From Annulohypoxylon bovei var. microspora (taxonomy: Eukaryota > Ascomycota > Sordariomycetes > Xylariales > Hypoxylaceae): DNA of 64,000 bases. Location: assembly GCA_022836615.1 (NCBI GenBank), contig MU405372.1, positions 1-64,000 on the forward strand, in the 5' to 3' direction. Positions 1-11,754 of this stretch are shown piece after piece (the first letter of the stretch is position 1; every line of letters starts with the position of its first letter). The notes under the pieces were generated by a model. It saw nothing but the letters and a program-made list of their open reading frames with translations. It was not told the origin of the DNA and made no database searches. Position numbers and translations under genes: made by a program.

Positions 1-569
1 TGATTAATGAATGAAGGAACGATTAGGATAATGCCGGACCATTTTTCGAAAAAATAATGATTATTAGCTCCCTGCCATTCCCGGTACGGTACTTAGGTAC
101 GCATTTTTGGCTGTCGTGGCATGGATCACAGCTGGAGCGCTTAGGTAGGTACCTAGGTACAATACATAGAAGATCTTAGGAGGTAGGTACTGTTTGAATG
201 GATGGCGGCCTCTTACCTTCTTCTGTACCTAGGTATCTATCGATGTCTATTTGAAAACCTTAGAGCCTATCAGACAAAGCCAACATTTCCAGAAGTTACG
301 AGAGCTGTAAGCACAAAAGTCGCCCAATCATGTTCTTTGCGTTGAAGGAGGCTGGCTGCAGGCCGCCGTCGTGAGTCCCAACGCCTGAATCACCTAGCAA
401 GGCAGATTTCTCGTTTGTCAATCTAACCTACTATTTAATCCCATACTTAATCCTCTTGTAAGATCTCACATCCGACTAACCAGAATCCGAATCTGAATCT
501 GAATCATTACCTACCTAACTTATTCTTTAACTTTACTTTAAATAATATTTCACCGAACGCAAGACCAAG
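1..569. other. Upstream intergenic region with TACCTAGGTA-like repeats
   Basis: No gene is visible. The stretch carries several copies of a short palindromic motif built from TAGGTA/TACCTA (142-160, 178-190, 226-235), which recurs throughout the gene-bearing arm. The last 150 bases are pyrimidine- and AT-rich and lead to the start codon at 570, so they probably hold the promoter and 5' UTR of the first gene. Confidence 0.6.
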
Positions 570-1258
570 ATGAATTATTCCGCTGCGGCTGAGGCCGTTA
601 AACAGGCCGCGATCCAGGCTAGCAAGTGGGCTGCTGAGAACCCTAAAAGCGCTGTAGTGTACGGCGTAGCGGGCGCTGGTGCAGGAGCCGCCCTATTAGC
701 CCCGGCAGTCATTGCCGGCCCAGCCCTAGCAGCAGCGGGTTTTAGCGCGAAGGGAATCGCTGCCGGTACGTTCTCATACCCACCTAGGCAGACCTAGGCA
801 CATTACCCTCACCAATATCGAGCCTGTCAACTCGTAGATAAGTCTGCTAACATGTGCCTGTGCTCGTAGCATCTCTCGCATCGGGCGCCCAGGCAGGGGT
901 GGGAAACGTGGTAGCAGGAAGTGTGTTCGCCACTTTACAGAGCGCTGGGATGGCTGGCTACGGGGCCGCTATCGTCAATGGGGTTGTTCAAGCTGGGGGT
1001 GCAGCTGTTGCGCTCGCTGCCGGAGGCTCTGCTGCGATGCAGGCGAATAAGCGTAAGCACCCGCGCAACACCGACCTTAGGTTGATTGAAAATATGTGGA
1101 CTCTGCTAAAGGCTGACATTAAAGAGAGCAAAGGTGATGGCACCGATGCTCCAGAGAATATTACAGACTCGACAGAAGTTATAGATGCCGAAGAGCAGGC
1201 TTGGCACCCCGGTCCAGGCGACATGACCAACGACCAAACCGGTTCTGTGCCACAGTAG
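570..1258 (+). CDS. ISG12/Ifi-6-16 family small hydrophobic protein
   Basis: Two exons, 570-765 and 870-1258, joined across an intron 766-869 (donor GTACGT, branch TGCTAAC, acceptor TAG), give 194 aa. The Gly/Ala-rich hydrophobic core starts near residue 30 (GAGAGAALLAPAVIAG) and continues past the junction into GVGNVVAGSVFATLQSAGMAG, which matches the Ifi-6-16/ISG12 signature of hydrophobic Gly-rich helices. The C-terminal 70 residues are charged and look disordered. In animals the family is linked to mitochondrial or nuclear membranes and cell death; fungal members are mostly uncharacterised, so a role here is inference. Reading without the intron stops at 795-797, which supports the splice. 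Family assignment is from motif recognition only. Confidence 0.75.
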
Positions 1259-1509
1259 ATTGAGGCATTCGCGAAGAACGAAGAGAGCACGGGATACTGA
1301 ACCAGATGCACCATTCACAGGAGGATTAGGATATTAAGGTCTACGGAGTTTGTCTATGCGATTGGCAAGGAAAGAAAATTGATATGATATGACAGTCTCG
1401 TTCTACCTAGTACCTAGATAGCTTATGTTGGTAGTTAAACCCCCCCACCAACCGCACTCTGCGTCTCATCCCCAAAAAATAAGTTCCTATCCTAGTTGAC
1501 TGTGAAACA

Positions 1510-3447
1510 TCAGGCAGCCTCTAGTTTCACAAAACACTGCCGAGGAGTCCGGAGCAACTGCTCGTGAGCCTCGAAGCTATTGAGTTCAGGGGGTATTGGC
1601 AGGAACTTGAAGCTCATCATAGTCAATACGATCATGATGCGCAGTTCCATCATGGCTAACCGTCGACCTGCGAAATACAGTCAGCACTTTGCTCTAACTT
1701 CATAGATGTTATGTATTTGCTGATGACTTACCGAAACAGCCTCTAGCCCCGCCTCCAAAAGAATTCTGGAATAGTGCGGTAGCATCGAAGACCTCGTTCC
1801 CTTTCTCGTCAATTTTGAACCATCGCTCGGGCGCGTACTTATCGAGATCCCGGGCATTCGGCTTAAGTGTCCAGTCCACACCGCCATTCTTCTCGAACGC
1901 AGCACGACTGCTCGAGCTCCGCTTTTCCTCGGATACGGGTACCGGATACCATCTTACAGCCGTGAGAGCCGAGACCGAGGTGCCCGCGGGTATCTTATGG
2001 CCAAAAATCTCCGTGTCAGTCGACGCGACTCTCAGGACGCGTCCTGCGGTGCTAGCACATCTGAGTGTCTCCTCGATGGTTGCGTTCAGATACGGCACGT
2101 CCTTGGCGATAAGTTCTGCGACGTCGGGTAGCCCGTTGCCGGGAAACGCGGACTTTAGGGCTGCTCGGAGCTTCGTCTGTACTTCCTGGTTGTTGGTCAT
2201 AAACTTTACGAACCATTGAACTGTAGCAACTAGAGTCAGCAAACCAAAGCACGCACACGAGGAGTCTCATTAGTAGCCCCTAAATATTCATCTTCCTCCA
2301 ACGAGGCTTGAAAAATAGGATTCGAGGGGGTAAGAGGTAAGGAACGCTGCTGCAACGTACGTGTAGTACTAGTGGTATCATGCCCCTTCAATCCCATGTT
2401 AGCTAGAAATACTCAAATTTTACTTAGGTTCGGGTGACTTACAGCATATATGAAAAGAAGCAGTTCATCTCTCATTCTCACGTCTTTGGTCGGGTCTGGG
2501 GTAGGCTTGCCAGCTTTCTGGGCGCTAATCATACTGCGTCTGAGAACAAGGTCCATAGCACAAGTATCATGCTCTTCTCCGTCATTAGAGCCATCCAACA
2601 CTTTCTTGAAACGAGCAGAGGCGTCGAGAAGGATACGGTCGATTTCGCGGTCTTTAACTTCCATGTACTTGCGGTAGGCCGCGTTTGTCTGCATTCTCCA
2701 CCGAGTAAAGGCAGGCCAGAAGGAGCCTCGCCATGTGTTCGCCAGGTTGTTGATGTACTGCACGGTGGTGTGCATGTCCAAGCCTTTGGTCGCGACAGTC
2801 TTCCCCGTCTCTAGCGTCTGGATCTGGGCGTTGACCAGATCTAACCGTTCTCCAAAAGTCGCTGTCCAGATGGCGTCAAGAGCTGCGTAAGAAAAGTCCT
2901 CGCTAACATCAATAGGACGGCCCGTCGAGTGTAAGCATCGTGTTTCCCAGAGCTTTGTTAGTTCTTCAGCTGCACCGTAGACATGCTTCGACATAACCTG
3001 CCGGAGGAAGTCGGGATGCATGGTATCTTGCCACGTCTTCCTCTGGGCTCTCCATTCAGGGGTCGTCGCCTGTGCGATGGTAGAATGCGGAATAAAGGTT
3101 TGCCAGATTCCAGACGTCGTGTTCTTGTCGAACTCCTTTGATCTTCTAAGCAGTATGTCAGACGCTTCTCGTGGGTCGTCAATGATGATGTATGGTTTTG
3201 TAAACGGATTCATGAACAGCTGGTGGATTGGTGATCCATATTGCAATGATCGACGACCGATGGGGAAAGCCCATTCCGAGAACTCGTTGTAGGCCGCTGT
3301 GATACTTGGGAGGTCACCCGAAAGTCTCTTGGCCGCCTCCTGGTCATACGGGATACCGGAGATGGGACGAGGATAGAATAACCTTTTGAACAAGATTCTT
3401 AATAGGATGACGGACAATATGCCGCCTATGACAAACGTGAGCTCCAT
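1510..3447 (-). CDS. Cytochrome P450 monooxygenase
   Basis: Four exons on the minus strand: 2443-3447, 2361-2385 (a 25-nt microexon), 1732-2229 and 1510-1667, totalling 561 aa, a normal fungal P450 length. An N-terminal hydrophobic anchor (about residues 4-24) predicts ER membrane attachment. The I-helix oxygen-activation motif AGHDTTST spans the first junction and is mostly supplied by the microexon. The K-helix ExxR is E397-R400, the PERW motif is near 477-480, and the heme-binding loop FGGGARGCFG has its Cys ligand at C508. All introns have GT..AG ends, and the phases close without stops. It should be an oxygen- and NADPH-reductase-dependent hydroxylase of unknown substrate. No secondary-metabolite core enzyme lies nearby, so a cluster role is not supported. 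Confidence 0.93.
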
Positions 3448-5288
3448 GATTTTAAAATGAAACTTTAAGTTAGTAGTCTACTAAGGAATAGAACTTGATT
3501 AACTGATGTGCTACGATATCTAGGGAAGAACGAGACATCTTATATATATATATATATAACTATATATAAGTCTATGAGTAATTGAAGTGGGTCTATATGT
3601 GTTATACTTAACCTACGTATGTAGTACGTACATGCACCTCTACAGTAAGTGATGTAACCCTCACCGGCCGGGAATAAAATGAGCATATTTTAGCATAGGG
3701 CGCGCCCAAACCTATAGGGTGATGCGTATTTCCAACCTTTGTCGGTCTTTACGGGAATAACAGGGGTTCTGACTTCGTTTAAGAACCAGCGAACCATGAA
3801 GTGCGTGCGGATATTGACATGCAGTTCCATTTTTTAGTTGTGAAATCTGCCAAGGCACCCCAATATGTACGGCCATATTGTCTGTTCGATTACTCATCCC
3901 GTGTAGATCACAAAATGAAGCGTTCTCGGCAAAATAGCTGTGCCGTCGCTTTCTATATGAAATCCGCGAAAGGACGAAGTTGCATCTTGAGATGAGAAGT
4001 GGGACTAAATGAGAGGTAAGTACGTCAATTCTCCCTCCGACGACACCATCATTGTGGAAATTCGATATATATCACCCTGGCTGGGAGTCAGGTAGCTTTC
4101 GGGAATACATATTTTGTGTAGAGGTAGTCGGTTCCGGACCGCTTCGCGTCTCGCGGCGCAGCTCGGACTCCGACAAGTAGGAGCGTTTTCCCCCGAAAAC
4201 ATCTTCACCGGTTCCAGCGATTTTGGAAAGGAGCGGCGCTTCGAAACATGGGAATAATTTCCCAGCCCTATTCTAGCGTAGATTCGTCATTCTACTGCAT
4301 ATGAGTAGCATTCAATTCGTACATAAAAATTGCAGATAATTACGCATCGGCGTACAATTGACTTGCTCTACTGTTAAAGAGGATACGAAAGTTAGGTACC
4401 CCCGTAAGGTTAGCAGGAGGCATATGTTTATAATTTTCTTCGATTGTCATTTTCTGACAGGAATGCCAAACTAAAGTTTAATATTGTTGTCTCCATTTCA
4501 GTATAAATGCATCATAGCAAGTTTAAACATGAGTGTTAGGTATAAGGATTAAGTAATTCCCTACCTAACTTGACCCCTGGATTTTGAAAGATTCCTACCT
4601 ACCTCCCCCCCCCCACAAACCTGGCCAGTGTCTAAAACACTTGGCCTTCTAGAAATGGAGATTTCTATTGAAAGTGACGAGCATCTTGGCTTTGGAGGTT
4701 CGGGTATCTTTAACCCGGTGTGTCGTTCGGCTAAATAGTACGCATTGATGCCCATGTCTATTACAACTGGCATTGCCAAGGTCTTCATGGAAATCTAAGC
4801 CACAGTTCAACTTCAATTCGGTAAGCGGTCATGAATCTCCTCTTGGTTGTCCTCGGTTTGCTGTTAGATCTAGCTTTCGGAAAGATCGATAGGTTAGTAT
4901 GATAGCACCATCACGTAGTGAATCTACTAGATTAATTAACTGCAACAAAGGCAGAATGTCGTCACCAAATACAATATAAAGAGAGAGAAGTTGATCGATA
5001 ATGACACTACTCCTTTACAGGTTGGAAATGGCAACTTCGCATTCAATGTCGACAATACGGGGATGCAGGTAATGAAATCCATGTGTGGGTGGGTACCTGT
5101 TATCAAGGGGTTAATACTAATAAACCATAAACCCAAAGACCTTTCTGCCATTTAACACTCTTTCGAGTTGGGCATGGCACAATGATCCCTTACCTGTGGA
5201 CGGGTATGTTTCCCGTGCAATACGTTTTCATTAGCCAAATCACTCAGTCATATTCAGCGAAAACCTCAGCGATTATCACGGCGTAGCG
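3448..5288. other. Intergenic region between P450 and glycosidase genes
   Basis: About 1.8 kb with no convincing gene; short ORFs lack family features. It includes a (TA)n tract at about 3540-3570, likely in the P450 upstream region, and a C10 homopolymer at about 4607-4616. Both flanking genes point outwards from here, so this is a shared divergent promoter region. Confidence 0.6.
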
Positions 5289-7521
5289 ATGACGACTCAT
5301 GGAAAGAATATCTCGTACGATATTCCCGACCCGGAACTTCCTGGAGTCTCACAGTGGCTCATATCGAATCCCAATCGCATTAATCTAGGTCGCATTGGCC
5401 TGAGGTACCAAGGGGCTACCTTGTCAGCTTCTCATATATCAAACGAGACCCAAGAGCTCGATCTATGGAATGGAATTATAACATCGACTTTTGAGGTTGC
5501 TGGGGAGAGCGTTAAGGTTACCACACAAGGAGATTTTGAATCAGACGCAGTTACTTTCCATATCGAATCCCAGCTTCTGGCTTCAGGGGAATTGGAGGTT
5601 GAACTTGATTTCCCCTATCCACCAATCCATACCACGAAATATAAATACGAAATTTTTGTCGGTGTCTACGACTTCCCTCTTAACCATACCTCCTCTATTG
5701 TTACGGACAGTAATGTGAGCGAGGCCCATATTTACCATGAGCTGCAAGAGACGAAGTACTTCGTCAATTTGCGATGGCCAATCGAAAATTCCCTCGATCT
5801 CTCTCGAGTTGAACCTCTAGGTTCCAGCACTGCCGCAGCCCACCGTTATACTCTGTCAGCGATACCCAAATCTCGTGATCGGTCCAACATTATAGAATTC
5901 ACCGCACATTTCTCTCCGGAAAAGAGAACAGCCGCACTACCGTCGTCTATCCGGGAGCGCAATTCTGATGGGTGGCATGAGTATTGGAACGAAGGAGGAT
6001 TTGTGGATCTCACATCGTCATCGAATTCAAAAGCCGACGAGTTGCAGCGGCGCATCATATTATCTCAATATCTCGTTCGAGTCAATAGTGCAGCCGATGG
6101 GCAATCGCCCCAAGAAAGTGGGCTTATGAACAATGGTTGGTACGGTAGGCGTTAATAATCTTAATTATTCCCTAGATATTGCGACATTAATGCCTGGTAG
6201 GCAAATTCCACATGGAGATGGTGGTTTGGCACAACGCCCATTGGAGTACATGGGGTCGTCAAAAGTATTTCGACAACATCTTCCCTAGCCTTTACGAGAC
6301 TTTGTTGCCGTCGTCACTAGCGAGAGCAAAATCAATGGGATGGGAGGGTGCGAGGTAATAAGTCCCCGTCCTAGGGCATTGGGAAGAGCTTCCGAGAGAC
6401 TAACCTGATACCGATCAGGTGGCCAAAGATGACTGAAATTATCACTGGGGTGAGCTCACCGGGCGGTATAAATGGTCTTCTCCTATGGCAACAGGTGCGC
6501 ATCGAAACCCTCTTGAAGTATTAAATGATACTGACGTGATCATTCTTGTAAAGCCTCATGCCATGTACATGGCGGAATTGGCATATCAAGCCTCACCAAC
6601 TCAAGAGACTTTAAAACGATGGGATGCCGTTCTAACTGCTTCCGCTGACTACATGGCTTCCTACGCATGGAAGAACGAGAGTTCTGGTTATTATGACTTG
6701 GGTCCGCCTAGTTATGGGGTGACGGAGAACACGCCTCCGACCGAGACGTTAAATCTAGCCTATGAAGTATGTTAGCACGCCTATTAAACTCTATAACCGC
6801 ACCAAGCTAATCATTTAAGATTTCTTACTGGAGATATGGCCTCGACGTCGCACGAAGTTGGAAAAGACGACTAAACCAATCCGTCCCCCAAGAATGGACG
6901 ACCGTCGCTGAGAACCTTGCTCCTCCGCCACAAGTTGGGGGACTTTACACTGTTTATGAAGGTCTAAATAACTCTTGGTGGGATGACGCCAAGCTTAATG
7001 GAGACCCAAGAAGTCTTATTATGCTTCAAGGTATCCTGCCTAACACGCCTGCTGTTAATCCCGACATTGCGCTGAAGACGGCCGATAAAATCTGGGAAGT
7101 CTGGACAGACGACAAGATTCGTGGATGGGGCCGGCCCGTGCTAGCAATCAACTCGGCTAGAATTGGAAACCCGGAGCGCGCTATCTATCACTTGACGGCG
7201 TATGACTATTGGATTTTCGATGATGCTGGCTTCGCTGTTCGCGGAGGTGATGGTGAGTTTCATTTACTGAGAATAAGATTGCGCTGTGGTCTAATAGGCA
7301 AATAGGCGGTACCCCTCCCCCTTTTTTACCTGGTAATGCAGGATTCCTTTATGCTCGTAAGTACTAAAAATTCCATATGACCTGTATGAATAGAGGATAT
7401 CTAACAATTAATAGTGGCATACATGGTTGCTGGCTGGAATGGATCAGAGGAAGATACACCTGGTTTTCCAAAGGATGGGACCTGGGCTGTGAAATATGAG
7501 GGCTTGTTAAAGGCTCTTTAA
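5289..7521 (+). CDS. Six-hairpin glycosidase-like protein
   Basis: Seven exons (5289-6144, 6201-6354, 6419-6494, 6554-6766, 6820-7252, 7306-7356, 7415-7521) give 629 aa with all phases consistent. The N-terminal part (about residues 1-230) is a beta-rich domain beginning near RINLGRIGL. The rest carries helical-repeat segments such as WHNAHWSTWGR, LLLWQQ-PHAMYMAELAY, RSWKRRL and GWGRPVLAINSAR, typical of (alpha/alpha)6 six-hairpin glycosidases related to GH65/GH95-like fungal proteins. No signal peptide is evident from the chosen start, so a cytosolic enzyme is more likely than a secreted one. The substrate cannot be read from sequence. The third intron follows WQQ and removes an in-frame stop, supporting the model. 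The gene end at TAA 7519-7521 follows a typical compact last exon. Confidence 0.8.
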
Positions 7522-8038
7522 ACCGAACAGGATTAAAAGCAAATGGTTATATGTACCTAGGTAATCCATGAATCGAAAATTTAAATGCATATATACATAC
7601 GCATACAATTAATCTATAAGTTGTTGATAGCGAGAAAATGAGAGATTAGTATCGATGTTGTTAAAGAAAAGAAAAGGAAAGGAAAGAAAAGGAGAAATCT
7701 CAGCTTTTGCTTTCCTCCCTCTTCTCCACTACCGAATTGAGGAACCTCCACTATGATTCTGCCCTTCGGTAACCAATCAGAACCCTCACATATACGCTAG
7801 TCCCTCTAGTCCCTCTAGTCCCCGTTTCCCCCGCCTTCCGCTTGTCTCGGGGCGACCCGAGAGAATGACGTAGGGAATAACCATAGGCATGTGACCTATC
7901 TCAATTCGTTTCTTTCCAATAAACGTCATGGAAGCATTTATTGGCAGAGTAAAAATTTCTTAAGTGATTTTCTGCTAGGTGTTTTGTTGAGCAGCGCGGT
8001 TATACCCCTCAGATTTCGATAACCTGAGATGTATTAAG
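7522..8038. other. Intergenic region with purine tract and 9-bp tandem repeat
   Basis: No gene is visible. It holds a polypurine tract (about 7665-7697, GAAAAGGAAAGG-like) and about three tandem copies of TCCCTCTAG near 7800-7822. This is the promoter side of the downstream membrane-protein gene. Confidence 0.55.
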
Positions 8039-8917
8039 ATGACGAGGATTTGGTATCGCACGTTTCAGGATTTCTTCTCCATCCGCCGTCTTTGGCTCTT
8101 CCCTTTACTTGCCGGCTTCTTCTGGTTTTTGACCCTCACCATCCTATTAATACGATGGCTAGCCATCGGTCGACCTCAATACCCTAACCAGGCAAACCCA
8201 TATATGCCATTTATTAGCGACATCGCCGCCCATCAGTTTAAGCCGGTATTCATTATTGGATGCGCGGCAACTGGAATAACCTTCTTTGGAACTGTTTTCA
8301 GCGTGCACCATGTGCGCTATTCGCCGAAGTTCTACGGGCTGACAGACGACGCACCGTGGAGGCAAACGACAAGTCTAATTGCGCTGCTGGCTGGTCTGAC
8401 CGCTGCTGTTAGCTTGATATTTCTCAGTATTTTCGACACGGAGGATGCGCATACGCGTCATCGACATCTTCTCATGGGAACGTTCGGAGGACTATTCGTG
8501 AGTGCGGTGACTACAACCGCGGTGTGGTGGGATCAAATTTGGGGCCCCGCTATATTTGTAGGACTACGAAAATGGTATGTTTTGTGATACCACGGCTCTC
8601 GAGATGCAGTTTTGTAATATTGAGTATTAACTTGACGAAGGTGCATTTTCAATACTTTCCTCGTATTTTGCCAGTTTTGCTGTGGGCTCGCATTCGTAGC
8701 CCTCATGGATGATGGTTACTTCAAGTTCTCGGGAATTTTAGAATGGTGCTTAACCTACCTGGGCTCGTTCTGGTTGGCATCGTTTGTTGGTTACACCATG
8801 TAAGTCAATTTATCCCAAGTTTATCGCTCAGAGCTGACACACGTACGATAAAGGTTTAGGGAAGGTTATGAACCGAGGATTGAGAATGAAGAGGAACGGC
8901 AACCTTTACTTGTCTGA
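8039..8917 (+). CDS. Frag1/DRAM/Sfk1-like membrane protein
   Basis: Three exons (8039-8574, 8641-8799, 8854-8917) encode 252 aa. Six hydrophobic segments can be seen, approximately at residues 18-40, 68-88, 110-130, 143-165, 180-203 and 213-233. The layout (N-terminal helix, extracellular loop, SDIAAH, then LSIFDT followed by a His-rich HTRHRHLLMG stretch) fits the Frag1/DRAM/Sfk1 family. In yeast, Sfk1 acts at the plasma membrane in phosphoinositide and lipid homeostasis; the equivalent role here is inference. The first intron (GTATGT..GACGAAG) was chosen because it alone keeps the frame into KWCIFNTFLVF; using the first CAG (8674) would shift the frame. The C-terminus is acidic and ends QPLLV. 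Confidence 0.75.
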
Positions 8918-9298
8918 GTCGCGTTTTCGTTTAATAGTCTTGAAATACCCGTGCATCTACTACTACCTAGACCTCTAGCGACGTCTCGTTAAAGTGCACG
9001 ATGTCAGTATTATTTTAACAATATAGCAATATTATGAGATAAACGAGATAATTACCCTGTATAGGTACCTAAGTGCGCTTGAAAGTAGCATGAAGATTTA
9101 AGACACTAATTAATTTTCAATTCAAGTGAGATCAATACGGTCTCAAGGAGAAAAAGGGGTGACCCCTGACAATCTGATTACATAAGCACTCCTCCACCCC
9201 TCTTACCCCTCTTCCTATTTTTCAAATGGGAGTTCAATAGTAACACTTTCACAAATCTGAGAGATGACAACCTCAAATCTTTCTGCATAACTGGTCCG
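8918..9298. other. Short intergenic region, pyrimidine-rich before the F-box gene
   Basis: There is no gene. A TAGGTACCTAAG motif lies at 9062-9073, and a CT-rich tract (about 9189-9217) precedes the next start codon, a common fungal promoter feature. Confidence 0.5.
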
Positions 9299-10639
9299 AT
9301 GGGCTCACTATCATCAGAGTTATTAAGCGAAATATTTTCGTGGGTGAAATCGTCTTTTTGGGGCACTTCCAACTTACTAACGTGCCTATCGGTCTGCAAG
9401 CAATGGCACGAAATAGCGGTTCCAATCCTATGCCGACACATAGTTTTGAGCAGCGGCAATGTTGAACTGTTCGCAGCGAGGTTTAATTTGACATATGCTG
9501 CTTATGTTCGCTCACTCACATTACGACTCACACAACCTCCACTGTCGAGCTACGATCTTAGTTCAATCATTGCTGCTAACGCAGAGTTAGAACGCCGCTT
9601 ACTGCGCCTTGAGCCTCTGCTAGAAAGTTTAGACAAGTTACTGTCTTTCTCACTCTACGTGCCAATTGTTATACCAGAAAGATGTCGCTTCAAGATTTCT
9701 GCGCGTTCCATCATAGGATTGATCAATTCTTTGCCTCGGAGCTGTGTTAATATTGAGATCGACGCCGGCGGCTATGATCGGAATATAATCGCATCAGGGG
9801 AGGAAGCACACATCTGTGAGAACCTACGTCTGGTACTTCCGCGTATGAACCATGTTCGCATTCATCTTTCCCTTGTGTGTCCCACCCTTGTTGGGATCTT
9901 GGCTGCGCCTTATAAATATGACCTGGACTCATTCATACCGGCCAAATTGCCACATCTACGGTCCTTCCTTATTAATTGCACAGAGAGCCGGGGATCTGAT
10001 GGTATTTGTCTTCCTGCCAAAACCGCAGAGGCTCAGTCATATAGGGTCCGCATACATCCCTGGCCAGCGATGACATCTGCGCTACAGAAATTTGTAGATG
10101 CACCGGACTGTTGCCCCACATCTGCTACGGTACGCATCCATACAAGCACTATGGAGGATATGACAGATATAGGTATATATGACACCATGGTAGTCTCCGA
10201 TATTAGTTCGCATAGCACTCATGCTTTTCCAATCCTCAAGGTCAGCTCGACGGCACAGCTTGGGTGGCTCACACGATTTGAAGACTCGGAGGGTATTCTG
10301 ACTACTACTCGGGGTCTTGTGGCGATTGCCGAGGGCCAATTATGGAAGACACTCATAGGCGGTGCCAGGTTGCCTTCCACTATAGCTAAGAGCGAAGCTC
10401 AAGGGATTATGGAACTGCCAATGTCCGAGGAAAGTGATTGGAGAGCTAAGAATCCGGAGATAAGCTGCACATTATGGAAAAACGAAGCACTTGTCGGGAG
10501 AAAGTTGCTACACGCGGAGATTAGAAATGAAGGTGTAACATATGTCAATCCAGTCGCAGTTATGGAAGAAACCCCTCAAGGATGGTATCGTCCTGTGCAA
10601 TCAAAGAGAAGGGTACTAATGAGAGATGAGCGAGGATAA
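9299..10639 (+). CDS. F-box domain protein
   Basis: A single-exon ORF of 446 aa. Residues 1-50 match an F-box: SSELLSEIFSWV, then LLTCLSVCKQWHEIAVPILCRHIVL, with the expected L-x-E-I-F and C-K-x-W-x-x-x-A-x-P-x-L spacing. F-box proteins bind Skp1 and present substrates to SCF ubiquitin ligases. The rest, about 390 aa, shows weak leucine patterning but no repeat I would call LRR or WD40, so the substrate is unknown. Fungal genomes carry many such orphan F-box proteins. The ATG at 9299 is the first one in frame and sits directly before the domain, so the start is probably right. Confidence 0.8.
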   Translation: MGSLSSELLSEIFSWVKSSFWGTSNLLTCLSVCKQWHEIAVPILCRHIVLSSGNVELFAARFNLTYAAYVRSLTLRLTQPPLSSYDLSSIIAANAELERRLLRLEPLLESLDKLLSFSLYVPIVIPERCRFKISARSIIGLINSLPRSCVNIEIDAGGYDRNIIASGEEAHICENLRLVLPRMNHVRIHLSLVCPTLVGILAAPYKYDLDSFIPAKLPHLRSFLINCTESRGSDGICLPAKTAEAQSYRVRIHPWPAMTSALQKFVDAPDCCPTSATVRIHTSTMEDMTDIGIYDTMVVSDISSHSTHAFPILKVSSTAQLGWLTRFEDSEGILTTTRGLVAIAEGQLWKTLIGGARLPSTIAKSEAQGIMELPMSEESDWRAKNPEISCTLWKNEALVGRKLLHAEIRNEGVTYVNPVAVMEETPQGWYRPVQSKRRVLMRDERG

Positions 10640-11754
10640 AGTCAATTATTACACGTACTTAATGCTAGGGACTATCTTTTAAGATAGGAAAGCATGCAGG
10701 TGTGAACGGAAGCGGGACATAGCTAGGTACACGTTGAAGCTATCCAACTGTTTAGCGTGATTCCCCACCCCGCATGTAAACGACACAGGGGAGGGAAAAC
10801 ACCGAAAATGATGTTCAATCTCAAAGCATAATGGTCACATAGCGCTCTAGACGCACCAAGGTATCTGGTATTCCAATGTGTTACGAATGGGAACGGTCCA
10901 GAGACTACTACGAAATATATCTTGGTTATGGCATTCGGGGGTAGCAAGATCATAACAGGAGTGGAGGTTAGACCCAATTAGATACCGCAGATACCTACAA
11001 AAGTACCGAACCAGTTGCCTTTTCATTTCTACAAGTACAGTGCAATTTTTACATGATTCTATATGTGCTTGACACCTCGTTGAGCATTCCTTAGGTACTT
11101 ATAGCGGTCTCTCTATTGGTGATAGTGCGGGGCATCTAGAAGCTTCATAGGGTGCCCCTATTTGACTTTAACCTAAACAATGAGACAGCAGTCGTTATAA
11201 TAAAACACATGAATGGAAGAGAAGAGATCATTCATTCGGCTCCTTTCTTTAGGTGTGGCCTATGTGCAATACATCGTTGCCACCTGTTACCCGTGTCGCA
11301 AAGTTCTTTTCATCGCTCTAATTGAATATCATTACAGTAAATAAACCATGTGCTAACGTTACTGTATTGAACTGCATTTAAGCTATCCCCTCATTTGTAA
11401 TCAGCAGCCACTACTAGCCATAATATGTATAAACCACCTTAGTAGGTATCATAAGGGATAGCTTAGTGTATAATGCGTTATGTAATCCATCATCATTCTG
11501 CTTAGTAAGAATATTATCAATTCTTAGAACAATTCTTAGAATCATGGTAGAAGATCTACAAACTTTTCTTAATAAAATGCAGCCTCCCAGCAATCAAGGA
11601 CTTAAGATCCAAGATATGAGAGTGAGGGAGGTATCTGGGTATAGAAAGACCCTTGTTGAGCTATCATACTCGCCTAGAAGTAACCACTGTTCACAAATTC
11701 CCTCGGTTAGATACTAGGTATAATTCTTTGACAATTGAAGATTAACTATCCATT
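10640..11754. other. Intergenic region between convergent genes
   Basis: About 1.1 kb between the 3' ends of the F-box and transporter genes. Small ORFs on both strands have no recognisable domain. I see no RNA gene or repeat other than a TAGGTAC motif near 10,725. Confidence 0.55.

Noticed and set aside
988..1314. 108-aa ORF antisense to the ISG12-like gene
   Set aside because: It mirrors the coding exon on the other strand and has no features of its own.
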